Origin: CALESS01 sp041741455
GTDB taxonomy: Bacteria > Chloroflexota > Anaerolineae > Anaerolineales > Anaerolineaceae
Assembly: GCA_041741455.1 (NCBI GenBank)
Contig: JBGSJZ010000136.1
Span: forward strand, 1 to 64,000
Length of the DNA: 64,000 nt
Direction of reading: 5' to 3'
The position numbers and the translations under genes are program-made. The stretch's first letter is position 1. Each line of letters starts with the position of its first letter. Shown here in pieces: positions 26,621 through 35,577 of this stretch. The notes beneath the pieces were generated by a model that had not been told where the DNA came from, made no database searches, and saw nothing but the letters and a program-made list of their open reading frames with translations.

Positions 26621-27232
26621 ATGGCGGTCGTTCACGGATTAAACCAGAGTTATGAAAAAATCAGGAGTCTCATGAAACTCATCACGATATCCAAAAAAAA
26701 TCTTCAAGCCATTCTCGTCATGGCCCTTGTCCTCATCACCTGCATCTTGGTGATTGATCACTGGCCGATTTCTGTTCACGAGAATTTTTCAGATAACCCG
26801 GTCGAACCAGATCCAGCGTCAAGCGCAGCGGTGGCTGCCCTCGAAGCCTTCTTCCAGGTGGATTATCGCCAGGGGCAGGATGGTTGGTTAGCGCAAGTGT
26901 GCGAGTTAAGCACACCCGCCGGATGTGAACTGTTGCGTTTAACCGCAGATCCCATGTGGGCCAATTTCCAGGCTGAAGAAACCATGGTTGATGCGACTGT
27001 CCAGGCGGAAAAATTGCTCAAGGTTTCAAAAACCGAACAAGTCTGGCAGATGTCAATTCATTTGTCTGCTCCGTTGCCGGGTAGTAACAAAACCGAAGAT
27101 AGCGCCTATATCAGTCTGATAAATACACCAGGTGGTTGGAAGTTCGATCGCTTCCTTCTCGCACCAGAAGTCCAAGCGATTTTAGCTGCAACGATTGTTT
27201 CTCCAGTTCCAACCCCCTCACAGGTGAAATAA
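26621..27232 (+). CDS. Single-pass membrane protein, possibly VirB8/TcpC-like
   Basis: ATG 26621 follows GGGAGGTACC. The 203-aa product has a basic N-terminus, one membrane segment (about 28-46) and an extracytoplasmic region that starts AVAALEAFFQVDYRQG. The length and 'one TM plus NTF2-like domain' design recall conjugation proteins VirB8 and TcpC, which scaffold type IV secretion channels. Two cysteines (VCELSTPAGC) could form a disulfide. The assignment rests on topology and neighbours (VirB4-like and TadA-like ATPases), not on a clear motif. Confidence 0.45.
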   Translation: MAVVHGLNQSYEKIRSLMKLITISKKNLQAILVMALVLITCILVIDHWPISVHENFSDNPVEPDPASSAAVAALEAFFQVDYRQGQDGWLAQVCELSTPAGCELLRLTADPMWANFQAEETMVDATVQAEKLLKVSKTEQVWQMSIHLSAPLPGSNKTEDSAYISLINTPGGWKFDRFLLAPEVQAILAATIVSPVPTPSQVK

Positions 27233-28524
27233 TGAGAAAGTACCTGGCTTTTCTGCTTCTTCTGGCACTAATCCCTTCCTCAATCGTTTTCGGGCAGGCT
27301 GAAAATCCGTGGAACGAAATCTTTACAGAAGATGGCAATTTGAATCCGAATCTAATCGATCTTGGTGAGACGACTGAACATCCGGATTGGATGAGCGTCG
27401 AGTTGCCTTTTGGTCAGACATTGGATTTACCGGCCAACTACCATCGCTTTCAGACGCCAAGTGGCAATATCGTCATCCTGCCTTCCGCCTCGACGCTGTT
27501 CTTCATGGCCATGAATCCGGGGGATAGTGGCTTGAACAATTCCTACGGTATGATCGGTAATGGCTACGCCAGCTTGATTTCCTTCCTCGGCAGTGTAGTT
27601 GGTGACAATCTGAACTGGTCTCAGGTGCTGACAGATCACCCGGAATATGCGACTCCTGACGATTTTTGGGGTGCGGTCCTGCGTGGGGAGCAAAGCGCCT
27701 GGACTTACTTTTCAGGTTGGGGGTTTATCACAAATCTTCTGCAAATGTCCTGGGAGGATGTCGCCTTTCGCACCGCGTATCTACTCTACTTGAACGGCGC
27801 AGTAGATTGCTCGGCTATTCCCGGTGGGTGCTCGGGAATCGTTTCTCCTCCCGGAGACACAAACCTGTGCCCGACCCCCACAGTCAATCTACAGCAACCT
27901 GTACTTTCAATCCAAAAGATTGCCCCCACCTATCCATTGGTCCTGGGTCAGGATCCAACCAGCCAACGCGGAGCAGATATTGAAGCTCTGGTCGCGGTAC
28001 CACCCGTGATATTCACCTGGTATGAACCGATCTATGAAGAACTCTCAGTATGCCGGTTCGTCCAATCGGGTGAGGTCGCAAGCTGCAGTACCGGCGATGA
28101 TGCCAGCGTTCTGGATGGTGTGATAGATCTTGAACTGGTTTTCAAAGAATGTAAAATCCACGTTGAACGCCTGAAAGATTCAATTCTTTCATTTCAAGCC
28201 ACTGCGACTCTCGACCCGGCCAGCCAGGACTGGATCACAGGACAGCTTGGCGAGACGCATTATGGTGCTTTCGTTCATCAGGCTGGATATAGCCTGGTAC
28301 CCGGATTCGGCGCCTGGTCTGCCAGTTGTAGTAGCAATGGGACCTGCAGTGCATCCGGCCAGGCTTTGAATGTGCCATTTTCCGATCCAGGTACTTTCAA
28401 TTTGCGATTGGAAATTCAAACATCAGGCACCCAATTCCGCGGCATCCCGATCACCCAACCCAGACAACTTGCTGCGAGTGGTGAGCTACAGGTATACGTG
28501 ACCCTGCCTGCCCTGGTTCCTTAA
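27232..28524 (+). CDS. Secreted protein of the element, unknown function
   Basis: ATG 27232 overlaps the previous stop (TAATG), so the genes are coupled. The 430-aa product has a classical signal peptide (KYLAFLLLLALIPSSIVFGQA) with a likely cleavage after residues near 22. The mature part is rich in Ser, Thr, Pro and aromatic residues, with a cysteine pair region (DCSAIPGGCSG) and beta-rich C-terminal half. I recognise no domain. The position between a VirB8-like and a multi-TM protein suggests a surface or channel component of the transfer machinery. Confidence 0.55.
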   Translation: MRKYLAFLLLLALIPSSIVFGQAENPWNEIFTEDGNLNPNLIDLGETTEHPDWMSVELPFGQTLDLPANYHRFQTPSGNIVILPSASTLFFMAMNPGDSGLNNSYGMIGNGYASLISFLGSVVGDNLNWSQVLTDHPEYATPDDFWGAVLRGEQSAWTYFSGWGFITNLLQMSWEDVAFRTAYLLYLNGAVDCSAIPGGCSGIVSPPGDTNLCPTPTVNLQQPVLSIQKIAPTYPLVLGQDPTSQRGADIEALVAVPPVIFTWYEPIYEELSVCRFVQSGEVASCSTGDDASVLDGVIDLELVFKECKIHVERLKDSILSFQATATLDPASQDWITGQLGETHYGAFVHQAGYSLVPGFGAWSASCSSNGTCSASGQALNVPFSDPGTFNLRLEIQTSGTQFRGIPITQPRQLAASGELQVYVTLPALVP

Positions 28525-28593
28525 AATATTCAATGATTCACCAATATCGGAGAATCATCCAAATTTTTACCCAAATGATTAAGGCTGGAATGA

Positions 28594-29277
28594 ATGACAG
28601 GTGTCCTACTACTCATCGGAGATTTCCTGATTGCCCTGCCGATTTACCTGATCAACGGGATTTTGGCGACCATTTACTTCCTGGCAGATTCAGGTCCGAT
28701 TTTGCTATGCAGCCTGTCCGCATTTTTGATCATTCGATATCCGGATCGTCGCCTGCAATCCAGGGCAAACTTTCGTCCAGGTCGGACAGGTCGCACTGGA
28801 AATTCGACAGAATTCAGAACTGCTCAGATCAGCACAGGCTTGATCCTGGGACTTTGGATTATCTGCCAATGGGGTATGGGCGCACCGGTTCCCTGGCTTG
28901 GGGCATGTATGTGGTTTTTCGGTTCCATTATCGTGTTATTGGTGCACACCCAGGAGCATACTTTGTTTTGGAACATCAAGTCCGGACTGGTTTTATATGC
29001 TCTGGCTGTAGCGGGCAGTCGACTGTATTTGTCCTACACTGCCCAATTAACTTCGGATCAATGGGCTGCCCTGATCGGTTCCTCGGAAAGCGCTGCGACG
29101 GTCATCGCTTCGACGCGCGGCAATGTCACAACCATCATCCTGTGGGCGCTGTGGCTCGTGATCCCACTCGGTTACTTCGCAATGCTACTCCAAAACGTTC
29201 TGATCCACCCAATCTCGCTGGTGAACCCGCTGGCAGGATTGAACGAAATTATCGAACGCTACCGCACCCGGCGGTAG
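28594..29277 (+). CDS. Polytopic membrane protein (possibly TrbL/VirB6-like channel component)
   Basis: The 227-aa product has about six hydrophobic segments: two at 3-45, two at 82-115, one near 130-147 and one near 183-203. It ends with a short basic tail. A long alternative frame (28533-29408) overlaps but has no such pattern and is rejected. Upstream pairing with a ribosome binding site is weak. Position before a VirB4-type ATPase suggests an inner-membrane channel part; sequence identity to any family was not recognised. Confidence 0.5.
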   Translation: MTGVLLLIGDFLIALPIYLINGILATIYFLADSGPILLCSLSAFLIIRYPDRRLQSRANFRPGRTGRTGNSTEFRTAQISTGLILGLWIICQWGMGAPVPWLGACMWFFGSIIVLLVHTQEHTLFWNIKSGLVLYALAVAGSRLYLSYTAQLTSDQWAALIGSSESAATVIASTRGNVTTIILWALWLVIPLGYFAMLLQNVLIHPISLVNPLAGLNEIIERYRTRR

Positions 29278-29408
29278 CTGGCAAACCTGACCGGCACAAC
29301 TTGCTTGTGCTTGTTTGGTTTGCTAACTCAGTTCACTGGATTGAGTCAGCTGTAAACGATGGGGTTTGTTTCAAACGTCGGATTTTATTTCAACGATTGG
29401 AGGTATGA

Positions 29409-29705
29409 ATGTCACAGGTTTTGGATTTGTTGCGCAACCCGGCGCTCGTGGTGGTTTTCCTGATCTTCCTTATTGCCGGTGCTATTCTAAGCACCGCAAT
29501 TGCTGCGCTCCTTGCGCAAATGGGACTGCTGCTGCGAATGAAAACCCGGATCCATTCGAGGGCTGGCATGGCTACCCAATGGCGAACTGCAGGATCGAAA
29601 CTGCACCTTGCTGAATTGGGCTTGCCGCTGCTTCAACAGCCGCTTGAGCAGAAGGGAACAGGAGATAGTCAGGTGATCGATGCTGACTGGCGCAAAATAG
29701 ATTAG
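29409..29705 (+). CDS. Small single-pass membrane protein
   Basis: ATG 29409 follows TTGGAGGTATGA, a good ribosome binding site. The 98-aa product has one hydrophobic segment (about 12-42) and a short basic cytoplasmic tail. It lies between the polytopic membrane protein and the VirB4-like ATPase and is likely part of the same complex. No family recognised. Confidence 0.55.
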   Translation: MSQVLDLLRNPALVVVFLIFLIAGAILSTAIAALLAQMGLLLRMKTRIHSRAGMATQWRTAGSKLHLAELGLPLLQQPLEQKGTGDSQVIDADWRKID

Positions 29706-29823
29706 GCGCTAAATTCAGGGCTTCTCTTGCAGGTTTCAAAAACCTCCAGCAAGAGCAGCCTCAATAGCTTGTCTTTTGCTAATCAAGGCAGGTTGCTGAG
29801 GCCGAAGAAGGCACAAAGGAAAA

Positions 29824-32800
29824 GTGATGATTCTCAAAAAACTCACCGAGCATATCCCCTGGATCCGGAGCGGGACGCGCCTCTCCATTCCGAACGATCT
29901 GGAGGTCCTGAACACCGAGCTGCAATTTAACCTGCGTGACGAACTCGACACCCTGCTTTTCGAGGTGATTGAGCACGAAGGCGGACAAGAATTTCGGGGC
30001 TACCGGGCAGTGCGGTTACTGCAGCTTCGGTACATTTCACTCGAGGCTCGCCGGGATGCTGGTCTCCTGCAGAAAATGCGGACTGTCCTGCGTGGCCTGT
30101 ATAGTGCCCGGGTAAACCTGGTGTATTTGGCTGCTGGTATCTTCAATAATCCCAATCTCGGGATTATTCAGTGCTATGGTGTCTCCACCTTTTCACGGCA
30201 AAAAGAGGAGGCCGTCGCACGCTCAGCCCGAGATCTCCTGACACTCCGTGCCAGCCTGCTCGGTGCGTTTCGTCAGATGCGGCTGGATCCAATTTCAACC
30301 GAGATCGCCGAATGGTTGGCGAAGTCGCTGGAACAAATGCCGTATGCCTTGGTGGCCATCGGCCACCCCGATCCACGAGAAAACTCGCGCGGCGGAGATC
30401 CTTCCCTGCGGGATCCGCTCACAGGCGGCAATTCCACCGCCCAAAGCTACACCTTGCAACAAAACGAATTGCTTTTCCGCGGCATGACCAGCCTGGAAGA
30501 AGAGTTTTTGTTGATGCTGCTTGCCAGTCATGTCCAGTTGGATGAAATCACCCGGATGCTTGGTGGGCTGCTTGAAGACACCTCGGTCTATGCCTCTCGC
30601 CAACTCGGCACCCGGGCGGCCTCTTTCGGCATCAGTCTGCCAGCGATTTTGACCGGCGGACTTGCTGAAAGCGCTTCTCAATCTGCTAGCTCCAGCCATG
30701 CTACCAGTCAGAGCCAGGGCGAAACAATCAGCGATGGGGAGGCACAATCTCAAGGCCAGGCTCATACCGTGGGACACATCAGCAGCCGAGGCTGGTCAAA
30801 CACCAACGGAATTACCGAAACCGATACGGTCGGGGTTTCCTCGACCGTCGGAAGCGCTGTCAGCCAGGGAATCTCCCATACCGAAGGTGTCGCCGTGACA
30901 GATGGTTCATCACAAACCAATTCAGTCGGTCAGGCAATTTCCCATACCGAAAGCGAGGCGTATGGTTTCCAGGGTGGTCTGGGCGGCAATATCGCCCCGG
31001 CCGGGATTGGGGTCTCTGGTAGCCTGGGCGGGAATGTCAGTTGGGGTTCAGCGGAAGGCATTTCGAACCAAAACAGCCAGGCTCTGGGAAGCCAACATTC
31101 CGAAACCGTAAGCCAATCGGATACCGTTTCGCAATCCATCACCGCCAGTCAATCCCAGACCGTTTCACAGAGTCACTCAACTGCCCAATCCGAGACCTGG
31201 GGTGTTTCGGGTTCTGAAAGCGATTCGGTCGCAGACACAGAGAGCCGGTCTACTTCCCAAAACCATGCCGAGAGCACCAGCCAGGCCCGTTCGGAAGGTA
31301 AATCCACCAGTCAAGGGCAGGTGATTGGGCGCGGCATCAGCTCCGGGATGAGCGTAGGGGTGGCGCCATCTTTCTCCCTTTCCAATGCCTACCAGTGGCA
31401 GGACGATCCAGCCATTCTTTTGACGGATATCATGCGCACCCAACGCAAATTTCTGGATATCGCCAGCCGTGAAGGCGCCTTCTACACCGACCTGTATGCC
31501 CTGGCAAAAAGCGAGCAGGGGGTCCAGGCTCTGATGAGTCTGATCCCAGAAGCCTTTCATGGGACGGAGGACGTGGTGATGGGTGTGCAAACCCGCTCCC
31601 TCAGCGCCTCGGAACAGGCCTATATTGGCTTGCATGCCCGCGCCTTCACCCCCTCCACCCGGGTCGAAACGATCCCCGAGGCCCTGAGCGGTTATGCCGA
31701 TTCGACCCTGCTGACCATGCTACAGGTTGCGGCCTATACCGCGCCGGGAATGTTCGAGCAGGGATCAGCTCTGACGACCCAGGAAGAGACACCTGCCTTT
31801 GCCTTCTATCCACAGATGCCAGGGGAATTGACCCTCGCCAGGCAGTATTCGAGCGAAACTGGACTCCTCAGCAGCGCCTTTCTCAAGCTTTCCCGTGAGC
31901 GGCATTTTCACACGGCCTTTATCGGGGATACCGGTTTTGGTAAGTCGATTGCTGCCGAACGTCTGGCATACGAAACAACCCGTTTCTGGCATTACCGCAC
32001 GATTGTATTGGATTTCGGCCAGGGCTGGCGGAAAGCCATGAACTGGCCTGGTATCGGGACGGATAATTCTTCAGACCACCAGCAGCATGTCGACATTCGC
32101 CAGTTGTACCCGGGGTCACCTCGACCCTTGCGCTGGAACATTCTGCAAGTGCCGCGGCGGATCGAAGCCGGACGGTACCGCAGCATGCTGGCCGAGCTTT
32201 TTGCCAATGCTGGCCGGATGGGCGCCCGTCAGCTCGGCTTCATGCGCCGGGCGTTAACCGAACTCTTCTTCGAAGCTGGCGTCCTGACAAGTGATCCCAA
32301 ATTGCAAAATGGCCCGCTTGGGCATCTGCAAAACGATGGCGAGGTTCAACTTATCCATAATTTTCGCCAGGCCGAAGGCGGTGCGTCTACTCACCTCCAT
32401 CCGGGAACACTGCTCGAATCGCTCTCGACCACCGAACTCCAGGCGCTGGCCGTCTTTCGCAGCCAGAAGCTGGATATCTCAGACTGGGTTGAGCGGCTCC
32501 AGACCTACAAAGAAAAGCTCGGTCGCGACCAGGCCAGCCGCACCAGCCTGGAAGGAGTGCTCTTGCGCCTTGAGCAATTTGCTGAAGGCAGCATGGCCCG
32601 CCAATACGGCCCGGCAGCCAGCGGCGCCAGCGTGGAAGACCTGGGGCTTTTGGGCTCTATCGAGGATCCCTGGGGGATCTCAGTGATCGAAGGCGGGGCG
32701 GAAATGGATGAATACCCCAAGGCTGCCCTTCTTTCTCTGCTCGGCAGCATCCTGTACTCCGATGCAGTGGCGAGACGCCGGGAGACCCTTTCCGGGCAGC

Positions 32801-33294
32801 GCTTTCCGCCAATGCAAATCTTTTTTGAGGAAGCCAATAAAGTCCTGACCGGTGTTTCTGGCGGGGCAGCCTCGGATCTCGGCGGCGGGGAGGGTGGAAA
32901 CTCGGTTTCACACCTGTTCCAGACCATGTGGCGGGATGGGCGAAAATACAGCATTTACCTGCACCTAATGGCTCAAACCGCTAGCGACCTGCCCTCCGGG
33001 ATCTTATCTTCCTGCGCCAATCTCTTTGTCTTCCAAACCAAGGATCCCAAGGACCGCGATCTAATCCTGCCACATCTCGGACGTTCCGAAAAAGGTCTGG
33101 TCAATACTGAATACAAACGTTATCTGGCAAGGATCCCGCGCACCTATGCGATCGCCAAACTGGGCTACAGCGAGGATGTCTTCTGGTTGGAGCCGGTGCT
33201 GGTGCGTCCGATGATCCTAAATTGCGCCGAACCTTCCGACCAGGAGATTGTCCTGGAACTTGGCGCAGTCTCCCTGGAGCGGAACAGAGCCTAA
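29824..33294 (+). CDS. VirB4/HerA-type ATPase with a 220-residue Ser/Gln-rich insertion
   Basis: The 1156-aa product (GTG 29824; ATG 29827 is equally possible after AAAGGA) has an N-terminal domain of about 270 residues. Residues 281-500 form a low-complexity segment dominated by Ser, Gln, Thr and Gly with repeated SQS/SHTE units. The ATPase domain follows: Walker A GDTGFGKS (701-708), IVLDFGQGW, and Walker B QIFFEEANK near 1000. VirB4-type ATPases power type IV secretion and conjugation from the inner face of the membrane. The insertion is not known to me from VirB4 families and may be a flexible or sticky linker. Confidence 0.75.
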   Translation: MMILKKLTEHIPWIRSGTRLSIPNDLEVLNTELQFNLRDELDTLLFEVIEHEGGQEFRGYRAVRLLQLRYISLEARRDAGLLQKMRTVLRGLYSARVNLVYLAAGIFNNPNLGIIQCYGVSTFSRQKEEAVARSARDLLTLRASLLGAFRQMRLDPISTEIAEWLAKSLEQMPYALVAIGHPDPRENSRGGDPSLRDPLTGGNSTAQSYTLQQNELLFRGMTSLEEEFLLMLLASHVQLDEITRMLGGLLEDTSVYASRQLGTRAASFGISLPAILTGGLAESASQSASSSHATSQSQGETISDGEAQSQGQAHTVGHISSRGWSNTNGITETDTVGVSSTVGSAVSQGISHTEGVAVTDGSSQTNSVGQAISHTESEAYGFQGGLGGNIAPAGIGVSGSLGGNVSWGSAEGISNQNSQALGSQHSETVSQSDTVSQSITASQSQTVSQSHSTAQSETWGVSGSESDSVADTESRSTSQNHAESTSQARSEGKSTSQGQVIGRGISSGMSVGVAPSFSLSNAYQWQDDPAILLTDIMRTQRKFLDIASREGAFYTDLYALAKSEQGVQALMSLIPEAFHGTEDVVMGVQTRSLSASEQAYIGLHARAFTPSTRVETIPEALSGYADSTLLTMLQVAAYTAPGMFEQGSALTTQEETPAFAFYPQMPGELTLARQYSSETGLLSSAFLKLSRERHFHTAFIGDTGFGKSIAAERLAYETTRFWHYRTIVLDFGQGWRKAMNWPGIGTDNSSDHQQHVDIRQLYPGSPRPLRWNILQVPRRIEAGRYRSMLAELFANAGRMGARQLGFMRRALTELFFEAGVLTSDPKLQNGPLGHLQNDGEVQLIHNFRQAEGGASTHLHPGTLLESLSTTELQALAVFRSQKLDISDWVERLQTYKEKLGRDQASRTSLEGVLLRLEQFAEGSMARQYGPAASGASVEDLGLLGSIEDPWGISVIEGGAEMDEYPKAALLSLLGSILYSDAVARRRETLSGQRFPPMQIFFEEANKVLTGVSGGAASDLGGGEGGNSVSHLFQTMWRDGRKYSIYLHLMAQTASDLPSGILSSCANLFVFQTKDPKDRDLILPHLGRSEKGLVNTEYKRYLARIPRTYAIAKLGYSEDVFWLEPVLVRPMILNCAEPSDQEIVLELGAVSLERNRA

Positions 33295-33346
33295 ATCCTG
33301 ACAAATACCCTTTGAGAGTCTAATCTTTTTTTGAGGAGAAAGTATT

Positions 33347-34252
33347 ATGCAAAGCAAGAAACGTTCCCCCCTGACCGCGATCATCCTGGCGGTCCTGATC
33401 GGCCTGATGGTGATTGCCCTACTCACTGGCGTCATCCGGCCAACCCAGGTTGTCGCCGCCAAAGTCGCAATTGCCCCCGGCACCCTGCTGACCGAAGACC
33501 TGCTGCAAATCGTGACCATCCCCATGGGTGCGAAACCAGGCGGCGCGGCTGCCACGATCGAGGAAGTCACCGGAAAGATGCTGGCGGTTGGTAGGGCACC
33601 CGGTGACTTCATCACGAGCGGCGTGCTGGGTGAACTGGCCGGGGCCGGTATTCCTGCCGAACTCCCCGAAGGCCATGTGGCCATCGCGATCACCGTGGAC
33701 CTAGCCAGCGGTGTCGCCGGGCTCCTGCGCCCCGGCCAGACCGTTACCGTGATCGGCATGCTCGCGCCGGAGATCCTGCGGCAAAATACCAGTAGCCTGA
33801 TTGCAGCCCCGATCAGCGAATTCATGTCGCCTGGCTCCACCACGACCGGCACTGTCCCCGCGACGCCCACCCCTACCCCGACCCCTGCACCGCCCTCTGC
33901 ACCGGTGGCGCGCCTGGCAATCACGGGGTTACGCATCCTGATGGTACCGCAATCCTTCCGATATGAAGAACTTCCGGCTGGAACGAGCGAAGAAGAACTT
34001 TTCTCGGCTGCCCGCAATAATATGTCTGCCCAGGATGGGAGCGTAATTGTGCTGGATGTGCCGACTCAACTGGTAGAAGTAACACCTGGTTTTAAGACGG
34101 ACGCTGCCACCCTGCTCGCTGCCCTCGACCAGTACGGGCTGATCCACCTGGCTCTGGAACCCAGCTCCGGGCTGGGGCTGGATGTATCGGACATCCTGAC
34201 GCTGAACCTCGGCGTGTTGTACCAGGAAATGAATAACGGTGAAAGGCGATGA
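33347..34252 (+). CDS. CpaB/RcpC-like Flp pilus assembly protein
   Basis: The 301-aa product has one N-terminal membrane segment (about 9-28) followed by a SAF-like domain: VVAAKVAIAPGTLLTEDLL, then PGDFITSGVL and VAIAITVDLASGVAGLLRPGQTV (the last two family-typical blocks are split here). A Pro/Thr-rich linker (about residues 165-185) leads to the C-terminal domain. CpaB lies in the periplasmic or cell-wall part of Tad pilus systems. GAGGAGAAAG precedes ATG 33347. It overlaps the next gene by ATGA. Confidence 0.8.
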   Translation: MQSKKRSPLTAIILAVLIGLMVIALLTGVIRPTQVVAAKVAIAPGTLLTEDLLQIVTIPMGAKPGGAAATIEEVTGKMLAVGRAPGDFITSGVLGELAGAGIPAELPEGHVAIAITVDLASGVAGLLRPGQTVTVIGMLAPEILRQNTSSLIAAPISEFMSPGSTTTGTVPATPTPTPTPAPPSAPVARLAITGLRILMVPQSFRYEELPAGTSEEELFSAARNNMSAQDGSVIVLDVPTQLVEVTPGFKTDAATLLAALDQYGLIHLALEPSSGLGLDVSDILTLNLGVLYQEMNNGERR

Positions 34253-35562
34253 GCGAGAACCCGTTTCAGACCAGCAAGGTGACGGTGATGCTGGCAGGGG
34301 CCGGCCATGAGATGGTCTATTACCAGATGCAACCACCGATCCTGGCAGACCAGCGCTTTATCATCTCCGGACATGCCACTCAATGGTCGAACTTCGAGGG
34401 GAATCTTGCCGCCCTTCGCCCGGACTTATTGATCATCCAAGCCGAGATTGCCCCCGATCCGGATAGCTTGCTCCAGATGTTGCAGAAGATTTCGGCCTGG
34501 GGTGGAATTGCAGTTGTGGTGCTCCCGCAAACGCACAAAGACTTCCAGGGCGCCTTTAGCAGACTGGATACGGTGCGGGGGGTGTTCGTTGCGCCGGTCA
34601 ACTGGACAGAAATTATGCAGGCTGCCTACGGTTCGGCGATGACCGCCCGGGCTCGCTTGAACCAGGCAGCCCCTATGCAACAGGGTGCCAGCGGTTTTCA
34701 AGCCAGCAGCACCTCAGCCTACATTACGGGCACCAAGCGGATTGCTGTGCTCTCCCATGCGGGGGGTGCGGGTTGTTCGACTGTTGCTGAGAACCTGGCA
34801 TTTGAACTTTCTGTGCGGCTCAGCATCAAGACCTTGCTGGTGTCCATGGGACTGCCACCGGCGGCGGCACCGCACTTACGGCTGCGCTACCTGCCGAACC
34901 TGACGGAATACTTTGACCGCCCTGGCAAGGCCTCTTTCCAGGCCGCCATCCAGCGCCGGGAAAGCCTGGAAGTGTTGCTTGCCCCTGAGTCTTCGCTCGA
35001 ATACATGCGGATTCTCGAAAGCTCGGCCAAAGGCACTGGCGAAGGAAGCATCAATGGCATGCTGATCGACTCGGAAGATGGACGTTATGCAGCTATCGTG
35101 ATGGATGTGCCGTCCAGTGAAGATCTATGGATGGCGCATTCGATCGTCTTTGCCAATTACGCCCTGGTCGTCGCCCGGCCAACGCTCGCTGACCTCGCTG
35201 CCATCCGCCATACCCTCTCACTACTCCTGACCGGCCTGAAGAGTGAAAAACGCCTGGCCCGTGAGTCGATTTTCCTGGTACTGAACCAACACAGTGAGCG
35301 GAGTGGATTCACTCCGCGCGCCTTCCAGGAGGAATTGGCCAAAACCCTGGGCTGGGCGCCGCCGATCGCTGCCATCCTGCCGGCAGACCCCGGGGTTCCG
35401 GTTGCCCAGGATGACGGGATACCGCCCATCACCCGCCTGGATGATTTTGCCAAAGGCATCCGGGCCATTGTAAACACCTTGTTCCCGGCAGTCAGTCCGG
35501 CCGAATCCGCCAGGCGTGACTCGCGAGGTGTCTTGCGGTTGCCAAAATTTCGCATTACCTAA
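34249..35562 (+). CDS. TadZ/CpaE-like protein with atypical P-loop
   Basis: The 437-aa product starts with a receiver-like atypical domain (residues 1-130, with DLLIIQAEIAPD) and continues into a MinD/ParA-like fold. The P-loop position reads SHAGGAGCST (169-178); the signature lysine of KGGxGKST is missing, as happens in some TadZ proteins. TadZ/CpaE localises Tad pilus machinery at the membrane or pole. The gene overlaps cpaB-like by four bases and is followed by the TadA-like ATPase, the standard order in tad loci. Confidence 0.75.
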   Translation: MSENPFQTSKVTVMLAGAGHEMVYYQMQPPILADQRFIISGHATQWSNFEGNLAALRPDLLIIQAEIAPDPDSLLQMLQKISAWGGIAVVVLPQTHKDFQGAFSRLDTVRGVFVAPVNWTEIMQAAYGSAMTARARLNQAAPMQQGASGFQASSTSAYITGTKRIAVLSHAGGAGCSTVAENLAFELSVRLSIKTLLVSMGLPPAAAPHLRLRYLPNLTEYFDRPGKASFQAAIQRRESLEVLLAPESSLEYMRILESSAKGTGEGSINGMLIDSEDGRYAAIVMDVPSSEDLWMAHSIVFANYALVVARPTLADLAAIRHTLSLLLTGLKSEKRLARESIFLVLNQHSERSGFTPRAFQEELAKTLGWAPPIAAILPADPGVPVAQDDGIPPITRLDDFAKGIRAIVNTLFPAVSPAESARRDSRGVLRLPKFRIT

Positions 35563-35577
35563 TCACCTGGAGGAAAG

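Noticed and set aside
28533..29408. 291-codon + frame overlapping the polytopic membrane gene
   Set aside because: Its composition is Cys/His/Arg-rich and shows no protein pattern; the 28594 frame has clear membrane helices.
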